Below are positions 24,373 through 36,980 of a stretch of 64,000 nucleotides of DNA, in pieces. Source of the stretch: Neocallimastix lanati (nom. inval.). Its lineage: Eukaryota > Neocallimastigomycota > Neocallimastigomycetes > Neocallimastigales > Neocallimastigaceae. The position numbers and the translations under genes are program-made. Location of the stretch: assembly GCA_016946835.1 (NCBI GenBank), contig JACVTC010000080.1:354501-418500 (forward strand), in the 5' to 3' direction. How positions within the stretch are numbered: position 1 is the stretch's first letter; every line of letters starts with the position of its first letter. Under the pieces are notes generated by a model that saw only the letters and a list, made by a program, of their open reading frames with translations, was not told where the DNA came from and made no database searches.

Positions 24373-26322
24373 AATAAAGAAAAAGGAAAAAAGTTAAAAT
24401 TGGGGGTCGATGCGGTATGAATGAATTAAATATAAATATATAAATATATAAATAAATAAATAAATAAATAAATATAGATAAATATAAATTAAGATTATAA
24501 TTTAAATTATATATGATTGATATTTAAAAGATATGAAATCTAATCTATTAATTAATTAATCAGTTAATTTAAAGTATAATATATTTAATTAAAATATATA
24601 ATTGCTTGTTTAACCCTTTTTTTTTATTTTTATTTTTAATTATTCATTGTTTTTTTTTATATTTTTTTATATTCTTAAATTTGAATTTTATATATATTAA
24701 AATTTTTGAACATCCTTAACATAGAATAATAAAATTTTTTTTATAAATAAAATTCAAAGACTTTTAAACATTATATGATATATGATACCTTGTAAAATTA
24801 TTATTATTTTTTTAAAATCCTCGTACCATAATTATAATTTAATTATTATTATTTTTTTAAATATTATATAATTTATAATTATTTTATTAATTCAGGATTG
24901 CAATAAAACACTCTAATAAGTAATTCTAAAATTGTTTAAAATATATTCAAGGGAAGAGCTTGAGATGTCCTTTTGTTTTATTTCCTTATAGATTCCTAGT
25001 TTGAATAAAATAATTATTTTTTTTATTAATTCATATTATTTTCATTTATTTTAATTAATATTTTAATAATCTAATGAACTAATACTTTTATATAGAAAAT
25101 AAATATGAAGAATTTTTAATTATTATTAAATAAGTTAATAAAATTTTATACATAATACAATAAATAAATAAATATAAATTTTTATCAAGCCATTTTTGGA
25201 AAACTTTTCTATTATTATTATAAATTCCATTTATATTGTTTATATTATATTAATTATATTAATTATACTTTTTTTAGTTTTAAGAGTTTTATACATATAT
25301 ATATATATTTTTATTGTTTACTTCACATAATACTAAATATATATGAATAATAAACTACTTAATTATTAATATTAAAGCATATATATATAGAAAAAAAAAA
25401 TTAAAAAAAAAAAAAAAAAAATATAAAAAAAAAAAAATAGAAAAAAAAAAAAAAAAAAAAAAAAAAAAGAATAGAAAATTTTTTTTTTTTATTTTTGAAA
25501 TATATTAATATTTAATATATATATTTTTTTTTTCCATTTTACACTATTTGTAAGAAATTTAGTAAATGCATTTTTATTTCTCCTTTCCTTCCCTTTCCTT
25601 TCCTTTCCTTTTTTTTTTTTTTTTTTTTTTTTTAATTTTTGATTTCCGTTAATTATAAACTAACATGATTACTAAAAGGTATAACACATATTAAAAAATG
25701 ATATTAATAATAATATTATTGTTACATCAAATTTCCTTTTTATTACTTATATTTATGATTAAATATTAGTAATAAGAATTAATTATTAGTTATAAACATT
25801 TAATTGGCAACTGGATTAATACCTTTATAATTAAAAATATTAAAAATTATTATTTTAATATATTTTTTTCTAAACTACAAAAAAAAAAATTATAATAATA
25901 AAATAATTATAATAATATAATAATTACAATAATAATAAAGTATTAATGTTTGTATATTCTTATTTATTTATGAAATATTAATATACTTATTCTTGTAATT
26001 CATTTAATAGAAATAAAATAATAATAAAATAATTATAATAATAATAAAGTATTAATATTTGTATATTCATAATTATTTATGAAATATTAATATGCTTATT
26101 CTTGTAATTCATTTAATAGAAATAAAATAATTATTGAAATAGAATTAATTATTATCTTAATTGTATTAAAAATTATGATAAAATTCTTTTCTATTTAAAT
26201 AAACTTTTATTCATTAATTTATTTTTATTTTTATTACTAACATTACATTATAATTTTTCATAATTTAAAATTTAATAAAGTTTTTAAAATTTAATAAAGT
26301 TTTTAAAATTTAATAATTTTTT

Positions 26323-26363
<41 letters not shown>

Positions 26364-28038
26364 TAAATATTAATTTAATAAAAGAGGCTATCTTATTTTA
26401 ATTTAATAAACTATTATGATAAATTATAATTATTAGTCAATAAAAGATATAAATCATATATTGGCTTTTATATAATAAAATATATTTAGTTTAATGAAAC
26501 TTTCAACTATTGATGTTTCAATTATATATTAAGGAATTATATTATTTAAAATTTAATTTCTTTTATTAAAGAATAATTGTGATTCAAAAAAAAAATATAT
26601 ATTTTTTTTTCAATATAAATAATTTATTATGATTAATTTTTTTTATTATTTTTATATGGGATATATACTAATAAGGAAATTTGAATATAAATTTCTATGA
26701 AAGAACAGAAATTTATATTAAAAAAAATTCTAATATTATATAAGATAAACTTGAATATTTTTATCTAATCAATTTATTATTAATTTAAAAAAAATGAGAA
26801 TTCTTAACTTTGTGAAATTAAAAGTTATGAATAATATAATATATTAATTTACAATAATATATTATTATTGTATGGTTGTACAAGTTCTTAGGTTGTGTAC
26901 TTTTTAACAAATATTCTTTTTTTTTTTTTTTTTTTTTAATTTTATTTATTATTATTATTTTTTTTTTTTAAAAAAAGGATATTGTTTTATTTATTAATTA
27001 TATTAATTTATTTATAAATATATGCTTAATAAATTAAAATAGTTTTTTTATATTATCAAATTTTTAAAATGAAAATAAAAAATTAAATATTTAATAAATT
27101 TTAAATTATTAAATTTATATTAACAATTCATTCATTATATATTAATATTAATATATTTTCAATGCTATTTTTTAAATAAAACCTTAATTAATGGATAGTT
27201 AATTTTATGAATGAAAAATAATAAAATAATAAATAAGTAGATATATATTATAAATATAAATAATTAAAGCTATAAAATTTAATTAATTATTTAAATATGT
27301 AAATGAATATATTATTATTATTTTAAATAAATTATTATTAATTGGTGAACAATACAATTTTCATTTAATATATATATTATTAATTTTAAAAATATATAAA
27401 AAGGTGAAAAAATAACTTTTAAATTTCAATTTCTTTCTTTTTTATCTAAAAATCTATTTCAATAGATTATAGAATTTTAATAAAACTATTATAATATAAT
27501 TTAAAAAGCTTTAAAAATAATTAAAATAATAATAATAATATTTAAAAAAGAAAAAAAATTTATTTAAAATTTTTTATCGATAAATGAATTTTTTATTTTT
27601 AATTAATAAGCAATTTCTTTATATAAAGTAGTTCTATATAAAACATTATATAAAGGTTCATTTATATCAAAATTTAATAATATAAACAATTTAAAAAATT
27701 AGAAATTAAATATAATTAACTATAAAGTAATAATAATAATAAAAAACTTAGAAATGTTTAAATAATAAAAGTAAAAATAAAAGAAAGGAATAAAAATTAT
27801 AGAATAAAAAAATTATATAAACTGTTTTAAATTATATTATTTTAGTTTAAATTAAATAAAAAATATATTTATTTTAAAATTTATTTAAAAAAATTATTTA
27901 AGTTTGCTAAATTCAAAAATTATATTTATTTATTATTGTATAATTAAGAAATTCTTTTTTATATTAAAGAATATTGTACTTAAACAATTAGAAAGTAAAA
28001 TTTTTTATTGTAAAAATTCTTATAACAGATATATAAAA
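24373..28038. other. Intergenic AT-rich DNA
   Basis: No gene seen. It contains A and T homopolymers (25390-25470, 25610-25633, 26325-26358) and a diverged direct repeat of about 110 bp (25900-26010 and 26025-26125, sharing AATAAAGTATTAATRTTTGT). An upstream in-frame extension of the next gene from 27904 begins with TTG and is not used. Confidence 0.6.
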
Positions 28039-30645
28039 ATGAATTTCACATTTAATTTTATTTTTATTGGTTTTATTAATATTTTTATACTTTTATCAAA
28101 TAAAGTATATGCTGAAAATGTAACCATTAATATTTTAATGGGTAAACCAGATGCTCTTAATGAAGCTAAATGGAATAATTATATTACTTATTTGGATCAA
28201 AATGATATACTTGTAAATAGTAAAACTGGGGCTAATAATGTTAAAATTCACTTTTCCTATGATACTAAAGAACCAATTCCAAATAACAGTAAGGAAAAAT
28301 ACGTCGAAGTTATGAAAAATATGCTTAAATCTATAGGAAGTGATTCATATGATATGTTTATTTTTGATGAAAAATTTTTATATAGTGATGCTCCAAATAT
28401 TCAAAGTGAATTTATTAGAAGTACGATTGAATCAAATTTACCACAAGGAAATTTTGTTGATTTGACCAGTGATATTAGCAAAGAAGATTTAAGCCATCAC
28501 AGTGAAGATCTTTTGAATAAAAGTTATTTAAATGGTCATTTATATGCATTACCTTTTGAATTAGATTTTGATTTATTATATTATCCAAATAATATTAATT
28601 TATCAAAATTAGATTTGGAAACCTTAAGTTGGGAAGAAATAATAGATAAGAATATAGGAAATGGTAAAAGTACATTAAGTGTTGCTTTCGGTGAGAAAGA
28701 TGAATTATTAGATTTATTTATTGAATACACTGAAACAAAGTATGATAATTTCTACAATAATGAAAATGTCCATTTTGATTTATTTTATGGTGAAAAATCA
28801 ACTGAATTATTTAATTCCTTTAAAGAATTTATCAAAAAATCATCTGGAAAAGATATTAAAGAGTATTTAAGTACAACTTACATTGATGCTTATAATTCTG
28901 TTTTTTCTAAGAATGAAGGTGCTATTTTTAAGGGAAAGGCGTCTAATTATAATTCTATTGCTCAACTCAATAATGCAAATCAAGCTGTGTCCATTTTAGC
29001 ATCATTACCACCTAAAAATTATGATGTTACAAATGCTAAATTTATTGTTATTAACAAGAAATCTAAAATCGATAAGAATTTACTCATTGAAACTGCGAAG
29101 ACACTTACTTCCAGAGAAATGCAATTACAAAGATCAGAAATGATTGGTAGTATTCCGACTTTTAATTTTAAATCAAATAATGAAGATTATTGTAAAACTA
29201 ATAGTAGTGAAATTTGTGAATTTATTAAAAAAATAAAACCTGTTGATATCAAGAAGGTTTTTGATAGTCGTGAATCTACTTCATTTATGGAAGTTCGTTC
29301 GACTGTTCCAGAAGTTTTATTAAAATTTATTCTTGATGAATATAACGTTAAATATGTAACAAACGTATTTTCCAATATTAAGTTTTTAATTTTAGATAAA
29401 CCTGAAAATTGGGGATATTTAGTATTTGGAACCTATCTTCCATTTGTTTTATCTTTTGCGTTTATTTCAACTATGATGTATTATACTTATAAATTCAGAA
29501 ACAGTCCACACATTAAATATCTTTCTCCAGGTTTCTGTATTATTATTTTGGTTGGTTTAGTTATGAATTCTAGTATTCCATTTGTTCATACCTTCATTAA
29601 AAATAATGCTTTAGCCCAATTCAATTATGTATATGATACTATCAATACAATATTATTCTTTTTACCAATGCTTTTTGTAACTTATCGTATTTACTCAATT
29701 TACAATAATACTACAAATTATAATTTAGGTGAAAAGTTAAATAACAAAAGTTTATATACATTATTTGGTATTATCTTTACAATTTGGACTGGTTATTCTA
29801 TCTTGGTTTGTATATTTACGGATGTATATGTAGAAGTAGGAGGTGATATCCTTGACTGTCGTAGAACTTACTATAATTTTGTTTTTGATAATGAGGAAAG
29901 AATTATTTATCGTATTTATTACATATTATGTATTGTTCTTACTTGTATAATGGTTGCTAGATTGGGTATTGTTAAAAAGCGTTATGGTGAATTCAAATTT
30001 GCTTATATGATGATATTTGCTCTCATTTTTGAACATATTAATGCTTTTGTTGTTTTCCTTTTAGAAGATGATAGTACTTTAAGTTTCTTTGGTTCTAACT
30101 TATTACTTACATTGGTTTACACTTCATTTGCATATACTTTACTTGGAAATAAACTTATTTATTTAATAAGACATCCAGAAGAAGCAAATACTACTAGAAA
30201 TAAGATTACCTGTTACGATTTTTCATCGGATACATTCCAATATGTTGGTAATTCTTATACCTTTAAAGGTAGTAATAATTCTAAGTTTAATAGTGATAAG
30301 AGTAGAACCAACAAATCTCAATTGAGCTCATTTAATGGTGATACAAATAGCGGAATAAATATGTCTTATAATAATCCAAATAGTTCAGCTACTTATAAAA
30401 ATTCAAATAGTTCAATGTATAACGCTAATAATTCCATTTTCAATAATTTGAGTAATTCCATATATAATAATCAAAGTAATGCTATATATAATGGTCAAGG
30501 TATTTCTTTAATGAATAAAAATTATGAAAATCCCAATGTAACTACTTCAATGTTCGGCAATCGTCAAAATAATTTGTTTAATAACAATAGTGAACAAAAA
30601 GACTCCGATTTTTATAGATCACAACTTATTAACAACTTAAAGTAA
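28039..30645 (+). CDS. Solute-binding-domain class C GPCR-like receptor B (intronless)
   Basis: 868 residues from the ATG at 28039. The frame is open 45 codons further up but has no ATG there, and the ATG directly precedes a good signal peptide (FNFIFIGFINIFILLSNKVYA). Residues 26 to about 465 form the solute-binding-like ectodomain (YLNGHLYALPFELDFDLLYY near 165-182, MIGSIPTFNF near 370). Seven membrane helices follow to about 735, with IKYLSPGF after helix 1 and KRYGEFKFAYMMIFAL leading helix 6. It ends in an Asn/Ser-rich tail of about 130 residues (MYNANNSIFNNLSNSIYNN repeats), probably a cytosolic low-complexity regulatory region. It aligns throughout with receptor A, which lacks this tail and has an intron in helix 5. 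Likely a plasma-membrane sensor coupled to G proteins, ligand unknown. Such bacterial-type ectodomain fusions are a gut-fungal speciality as far as I know. Confidence 0.92.
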   Translation: MNFTFNFIFIGFINIFILLSNKVYAENVTINILMGKPDALNEAKWNNYITYLDQNDILVNSKTGANNVKIHFSYDTKEPIPNNSKEKYVEVMKNMLKSIGSDSYDMFIFDEKFLYSDAPNIQSEFIRSTIESNLPQGNFVDLTSDISKEDLSHHSEDLLNKSYLNGHLYALPFELDFDLLYYPNNINLSKLDLETLSWEEIIDKNIGNGKSTLSVAFGEKDELLDLFIEYTETKYDNFYNNENVHFDLFYGEKSTELFNSFKEFIKKSSGKDIKEYLSTTYIDAYNSVFSKNEGAIFKGKASNYNSIAQLNNANQAVSILASLPPKNYDVTNAKFIVINKKSKIDKNLLIETAKTLTSREMQLQRSEMIGSIPTFNFKSNNEDYCKTNSSEICEFIKKIKPVDIKKVFDSRESTSFMEVRSTVPEVLLKFILDEYNVKYVTNVFSNIKFLILDKPENWGYLVFGTYLPFVLSFAFISTMMYYTYKFRNSPHIKYLSPGFCIIILVGLVMNSSIPFVHTFIKNNALAQFNYVYDTINTILFFLPMLFVTYRIYSIYNNTTNYNLGEKLNNKSLYTLFGIIFTIWTGYSILVCIFTDVYVEVGGDILDCRRTYYNFVFDNEERIIYRIYYILCIVLTCIMVARLGIVKKRYGEFKFAYMMIFALIFEHINAFVVFLLEDDSTLSFFGSNLLLTLVYTSFAYTLLGNKLIYLIRHPEEANTTRNKITCYDFSSDTFQYVGNSYTFKGSNNSKFNSDKSRTNKSQLSSFNGDTNSGINMSYNNPNSSATYKNSNSSMYNANNSIFNNLSNSIYNNQSNAIYNGQGISLMNKNYENPNVTTSMFGNRQNNLFNNNSEQKDSDFYRSQLINNLK

Positions 30646-31223
30646 ATAAATAATAAATAATAAATAAATAAATTATTATTAAATAAATCTTAAAATAAAT
30701 ATAATAAATAAATAAAATAAATTGATAAATAGATAAAAAATAGTAATAAATTTATGATTTATTAAATAAAATAAATTTTTTATATTAATTATGAATAATT
30801 AATTAAAGATTACTTTATTAGTGCCTAGTAATTAATAAAATAAATTTATTAATAAAAGAGTAAATAAATAAATAAATAAATGAATAAATGAGTAAATATA
30901 GATAAATAGAATTAAAAATACATAAATATAAAAAATAATAGAAAAATAAATAAATAAATAAAAAATATATATACATATATAAATAATAAATAAGTAAATA
31001 AATTCATAAATTAATAAATAATTTATTATTTGGAATTGTAATTTAAATAAATTATATATAATTAAATAATTAATAAAAATATTATATAAGATCTTTATTT
31101 TTAAAAAAAATATTAGTAAAATTGAAATAATATATTTTAAAAATTTAAATATGAATATTAATCATTATAAAATAGTAAATTTATATTGATTTTACTTATT
31201 AGTACATGTTAATTATGTTTAAT
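30646..31223. other. Intergenic AT-rich DNA
   Basis: 3' flank of receptor B: TAA/AAAT simple repeats. Nothing gene-like. Confidence 0.6.
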
Positions 31224-31613
31224 ATATTGATAATGTATATGTTAAGCGGTGTGTTTTTATTATAGTATAATAATATATAAAGGGTTAAGAGGAGATACCC
31301 AACATATGGTGACATATGAAAATTTACTTATCCTTACTTATAGGTATGTTATGGAGCGGTTGTCACGTGATCCCGGAGATTGTGGCTGCAAGACCCAATT
31401 GTAAGATTATCGTACAATGACAAGCAGTAATTATACTTGGGTAAGGAGCGCCAATGCAGAGTAACTGTAAGGCAGTCCAGCAGGGACGGGACCACCTACT
31501 AAAGTAGGAAGTTAGATAAGGGCTCTAGTTATAAACCATTGTGTGTCTACAAGATGTACAGCTGGGGAGAAATCCTGCTACGGTCGTTAAAAAAAAAAAA
31601 AAAAAAAAAAAAA
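31224..31613 (+). mobile_element. GC-richer poly(A)-tailed retroposon (LINE 3' end or SINE)
   Basis: A block with far more G+C than its surroundings (GGAGCGGTTGTCACGTGATC, CCAGCAGGGACGGGACCACC) ends in GGTCGTT followed by about 26 A residues. The base-composition jump plus an A tail is typical of a non-LTR retrotransposon end or a SINE. No open frame of note is seen (a 24-codon frame starts MLWSGCHVIPEIV). No tRNA-type A/B boxes and no convincing target duplication were found; the 5' border is approximate. Confidence 0.6.
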
Positions 31614-32121
31614 ATGAAAAAAATATATATGTATTTAATAAATGAATAAATAAATAAATTAAGCTATTCAATAATTGCGGCCATAAAAAAAAGTTTTATT
31701 GATTGTTACAGTTTTATTGATTTTGCACAGAATTAATATAATAGGCTTTAACATATTGCATTTTATCACATTTTTGTAATTTAATAATTTATTATTATTT
31801 TAACTTTTCGAATAAAAAGGATTAAACTCAATTTAATAAAAAAGTGGCTTTTTTCTTTTAATATATAATTGATTAAATATTATATATCGGAAAAAAAATT
31901 TTTTTTATATATTTTATAGTTAATAAAATAATTAATTAAAATAATTAAATTATTTAACTTTATAATTTAATAAATATATAAATTATTTTCTCCTAAAATT
32001 TTTTATTAGCCAAATTAATTTTTTTATGAATAATAATAAGAATTTACCATTAAAGGTAAATTATATTTATTTAGAGTTATTAAGATTGTATTTAAATTTA
32101 AATAAATAAATAAATAAATAA

Positions 32122-32155
<34 letters not shown>

Positions 32156-33945
32156 AAATGAAAAAATATTAAAAAAAAAGATTTTTATTAAAATATTATA
32201 ATATAAAAAAATATTTAATATTTTGATACATTAAAATAAAAATAAATATTTCTTTTATATCGTAAAACATTATGATATTACCATTCTGTTAATATTATCT
32301 TATTGATATTTAGTAAATAAAAATAATTAATAACTAATAATAATATAAAATGAAAAATAAAAAATGAATAATGAAAAAATAATAAATAATAAATAATAAA
32401 TAATAAATAATAAATAATAAATAATAAATAATAAATAATAAATAAATAATAAATAATAAATAAATAATAAATAATAAATAATAAATAATAAATAATAAAT
32501 AATAAATAATAAATAATAAAATAATAAATAATTTATGAATCCTTTTAGTAATTTTTTAATAATTATTAAAAAATAAATAATAAATAATAGGAAATTTAAA
32601 ATTAATATATGAATTCAATATTTAATTTAAATGAAAAACCGAAAAGGATTAATGTAAATAATTTAAAATTGTTACAATTAAAAAAAAAAGTTATATATAT
32701 TCTTTTATTAACTTCTAAAAAAAAAAAAAAAAAAGGTTAATTAAAACCCCAACTGAAACTGAAACTGAGAAAGATAGAGAGATAAAGATAATACTATAGA
32801 AAAACTTTTATATCAAAAAAAAAAAAAAATTAATAATATTTAATTTATTAATAAAAATATTTTAAACTATTTTTATTAACGATTTTTGTTTTTTGTATTT
32901 ATTAATTCTTGCTATGGATTTGGAGATATAAATTTGGTCTATCTTTGTTGTATAACATTTTTTGTATAAACCAAAAAATGATTTTTTTATGTAGTACAAT
33001 GTTTAAAATTTTGTGTAATACAGGAAAAATAAGATTTTAACACCTAAAACTTGTCACATGTATATAATATATAATAGAAATAAAAACTCTAATTACTAAT
33101 AAATTTATTTTAATAAAGAAATGTAGTAAAAGCATAAATTTATGTATTAATCTAGTTTTTATTGTATTTATATTAAAATTAATTTATATATTTTTATTAT
33201 TTAGTTGAATAATTAATTAAAGTAAATCAATATTTATACTTCAATATAGGAAAACTTTATTATAGTAAATAATTATAAAAGCGAAAAATACTAGAAATAG
33301 TTTAGTTCTCTATCCAAGAATAATACATATTAAATTATAGTAATTCTTGAAATCAAAGTATAAAATAAATATTAGTTTTAGGAATAAATGTTAGTTTACA
33401 TTTTAAATTATGATATGTAAATGTAATTCTTCTAAATAAATAAATCTTAAATAAAATAATTTTTATAAAATACCTTAATAATTTCCCCCATTTAAAAAGA
33501 ACAAACCTTAAAAGAACCGAATCTGAACTTTGAACTTTATCATATACATAAGTGTATATAATAAAATATGTTTCTTCACAATAATAATAAATCGGTAAAA
33601 AAAATTATAGATGATTATAGTAATAATAAAAATAGATTGTTTTAGATATAATAATAAATAGAAATAGATGATTATATAATAATAATAATAATAATAAGTA
33701 ATAATAGATAATAATAAATAATATATATAGTTTTAGATATGATGATAATAATATAGATGATTTTAATTATGATAATTATAAATAATAATTTTTTACGACA
33801 ATCCTTAAAAAGAATATTTTATTGGATAAATGTTAATAGATAAATTAAATAAAATATTATCAAATTTTATTAAATTTATCTATTAATATATTTATATATA
33901 TATATTTTTTTATTAAAAAAAATAAAAATATTTAAAAATAAAAAA
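31614..33945. other. Intergenic AT-rich DNA, microsatellite at 32376-32540
   Basis: No gene seen. 32376-32540 is a 7-bp (TAAATAA)n-type array. At 33483-33500, read on the minus strand, TTAAATGGGGGAAATT resembles an LTR-element purine tract, but no paired LTR was found beside it. Confidence 0.55.
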
Positions 33946-34273
33946 ATGAAAATATGGAAATTTATTTTTTTTTAATGTATTATTTGCTTTAGAAGCAGGG
34001 ATATTATTTGTTTATGGGTAAAATAAGTCAACTTATGAAAAATATATAGCAGTAAATAAATTATTAGGAAAAGCTGTATTAAATAATTGTTGTTTATTAA
34101 AAGAAGTTACTTGTACAGATGGTCATATAACTAATATGTAAAATTTTAATATTTAAAAATTCATTTAAATATATATATGAAATAAAAAAATATTAAAATA
34201 AAATTATAAAAAGTATTATTATTTATAAATAGGTTATTATTATAAATTTTTATTAAAAGCGTATGTTAAAATA

Positions 34274-34304
<31 letters not shown>

Positions 34305-34445
34305 TAGAATTAAAATTAATTAATAATTATAATGAAAAATAAAGGATGAATATTTAGAATTAAAATTTCCAAGAGTTAGAACGTATTTTATTGGATAAGG
34401 TTATACTGATCTTGCTTTAAAGGGAAGTTTAGAGAATTCTCATCA
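33946..34445 (+). pseudogene. Decayed secreted leucine-rich-repeat protein, N-terminal part
   Basis: Starts MKIWKFIFF, then needs a frameshift in a T run to continue as NVLFALEAGILFVYG. After an in-frame TAA it reads KLLGKAVLNNCCLLKEVTC and TDGHITNM, the CC.....V.C..G.IT.. cap that precedes LRRs in secreted proteins. A GTAAAA donor follows. A second piece (about 34346-34432) reads EYLELKFPRVRTYFIG, stop, GYTDLALKGSLENS, then stop. At least three stops plus a frameshift rule out function. The family call rests mainly on the Cys pair motif. Confidence 0.45.
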
Positions 34446-36374
34446 ATAAAATATTATTGGGTAGTGATTACTAAATTTTCATGCCTAGTGAAGAAATAAA
34501 ATAAAATAAAATTAAATTAAAATTCATATTTATTTACATATATAGAAATTATATATAAATATTTAAAAAGAAAAAAAGAAAAAAATACAATTAAAATTTT
34601 AATTAATAAAAATTATATTGAGAATTGTGAAATATTTAAAATTCATATTTATTTACATATATAGAAATTATATAAATTTTTTTTTCAAAAAAAAAAAAAA
34701 AAAAAAAAAAAAATTACAATTTTAATTAATAGTAATGAGAATTAAACAATGAATATTTTCATTAAAATAAATAATTAAATCGATAAATAAATATTATATA
34801 AATTTAATATAAAATAAATTAAATTAATAGGAAAAAATATCTTAAAGACATAATGAAATAATAATAAAAATATATTTAAAGGAAGAATATCTATAACAAT
34901 ATTAAGTTATTGTAATCGGTTAAAAGCATTAAAATGATTAAAAACTTAAGACATTACATATAAATTAATATCATAAAATTTACAGTTTAATTATTATAAA
35001 TAAGTTAAATTGTTAAATAATTAAGTTTAAATATATAAATTCTAAACATAAATAATGAATGCTATTTAAATGATTTCTTAATATATATATATTAAATCAA
35101 TATTTAATGAAATAACTGAAAAGATAATAATTATGAAATTATCATATTTTAATTTAATTAATGCCATATTTTTAATAATATTGAATAAAATAATCTCAAA
35201 AAATGAGATTATTTACTAATATCAAAAAAATATTAAGGAATAAATAACTATTTCAATGTTAAAAACTTTAAAATTTGAAATCAGTTATAATAATAAATCA
35301 GTAATAAAGCTGATATTACTTATATTTAATATATATATATATATTAAATATAAAGATAACTGAAATAATGTATATGCGAATTTATTAACTAGTATCAAAA
35401 GAAAATTAATAAATAAAAAATCATTACTATAATATTAAAGACTTCATAATATGAAATCTGTTCTAATAAATAAATCAATAGTAAAATTAATATAATAATA
35501 TATATAAATTATAATTTTTATATATAATTTATACGAAATATAAAATACAACCAAAAAAAAAAAAAAAAAAAAAGAAATATAAATTAATTTATTATAATAT
35601 TAATTATTTTATTATTATCTCATTAATTTAAATTTTTATTTAAAATTTTATTCGATTTTGATAATTCTTAACAATAATAGTTATAAGATTCATTGATTAT
35701 TGTGAATGCTTGTATAATTAAATAAATAAATTGATATTTTAATTAATATTAGTTTATTTATAATATTTAATAATATTTTATATGATTAAAATTTCAAAAA
35801 AAAAAAAAAAATAAATAAATATTTTTTATCCCGATATGGTTTTTTTTTTTTTTTTTTATATATTTATATTAATTTTTTTTATATAATACTTTATGGTTTA
35901 AGAAAGAAAAAATGACTTTATTAAATGTGATATTGGTAAATAATATTTAATTTTTTTTTAATTTTTAATTTATATTATTTTTCAATTTATTATATTTGCA
36001 GTTATTTTTGGAAGAACGAAATATAAAACAAAATTTCAATGATCTTAAATCATGATTATTAATTATGCAATTATTATTATGTATATTTCGTATTTAAATA
36101 ACCCATTATTGTTTTAATATATTTGTTATATATATTTCTTTTTAAAAATATATGTATATTTATTATTTATCATAAAAGTTATTGTGATATTATTGAAATG
36201 TAATTGAAATTAAAAATATTTAAGATTATTATTATATATAAAATTAATTTAAATAATGATATGAAAATAAAAAAAAAAAATTATTATCAATGAAATTAAA
36301 AGAGATTTATTTTAATGAAATGAATGATGAACGTTATTTCAATTATTTGATCAATTTTCAACAACCATATATGC
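34446..36374. other. Intergenic AT-rich DNA
   Basis: No gene seen. Two partly matching blocks (34520-34570 and 34640-34690, sharing ATTCATATTTATTTACATAT) form a short direct repeat. The rest is simple sequence. Confidence 0.55.
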
Positions 36375-36980
36375 TCAAATGATGAGTATTGTATATACAA
36401 AGGATTCTGTGATATGATCAAGGCTTATTGCAGAAGCGGTTGTCAGAGCGAATTCGTAAGTATGGATTATCTGCTGCATTGGAAAATGCCATAATCAAAA
36501 TGATTCTACAGTTTTTAAGAATAAATAATGCTTATCATCACAAAAGAACTTTGTCAAGAAACCATTGATAAAAACCTGTCTTGATGCCGATAACTTCCAA
36601 TGGATAGTGTATTCTTCATCAAAGTGGTGTATGGATCTCTTGGATGCAGAGAATGGCAAGATAAAAGTAGGAGATTTCATTGACAATTCTATTTTTTCTC
36701 ACTGCTGATGGATTAATATCAAATCACCATTGTCTCCAGACGAAAGCTGGTCTCCGTCGATGTCGCAAAAATCGATCATGGAACAATTATCATAAGTGAT
36801 ACTCTTAATCCATCTTTGATCATCAAATATGTTAAGGCTTACAAATCTATTGTTTCTCCATTTGATTCGGGTAAGAGTCTTGGAAACATGAACTCAAATT
36901 CGAACGAATCTCGTTTAACCATGAATGCTTGTGATAATAGTGAACCAGATCAAAAATGGGTGGTTCGTATGGCATTTTAA
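36375..36980 (+). pseudogene. Decayed chitin-binding-like plus ricin-like lectin protein
   Basis: The left part reads SNDEYCIYKGFCDMIKAYC then RSGCQSEFV, matching the hevein-type chitin-binding pattern (Cys spacing plus YC..GCQSEF). The middle, after frame changes, gives KTCLDADNFQWIVYSSS and WCMDLLDAENGKIKVGDFI. A third frame then gives VDVAKIDHGTIIISDTLN through NESRLTMNACDNSEPDQKWVVRMAF and a stop. The end NACDNSEPDQKW resembles the C...QKW repeat of ricin-B-type lectins. At least two frameshifts are needed, so it is a pseudogene. Its GC is higher than the flanks, as expected for former coding DNA. Intact, it would have been a secreted wall- or carbohydrate-binding protein (inference). Confidence 0.55.

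Noticed and set aside
27904-28038. Upstream extension of receptor B
   Set aside because: Begins with TTG, is Lys/Ile/Phe-rich like non-coding DNA here, and would bury the signal peptide; the ATG at 28039 is used instead.
31330-31590. tRNA or other structural RNA gene
   Set aside because: GC-rich, but no cloverleaf arms or B-box found and it ends in a long A tract, better explained as a retroposon.
33483-33500. Purine tract of another LTR element (minus strand)
   Set aside because: TTAAATGGGGGAAATT looks right, but no TG...CA repeat pair or primer site was found around it.
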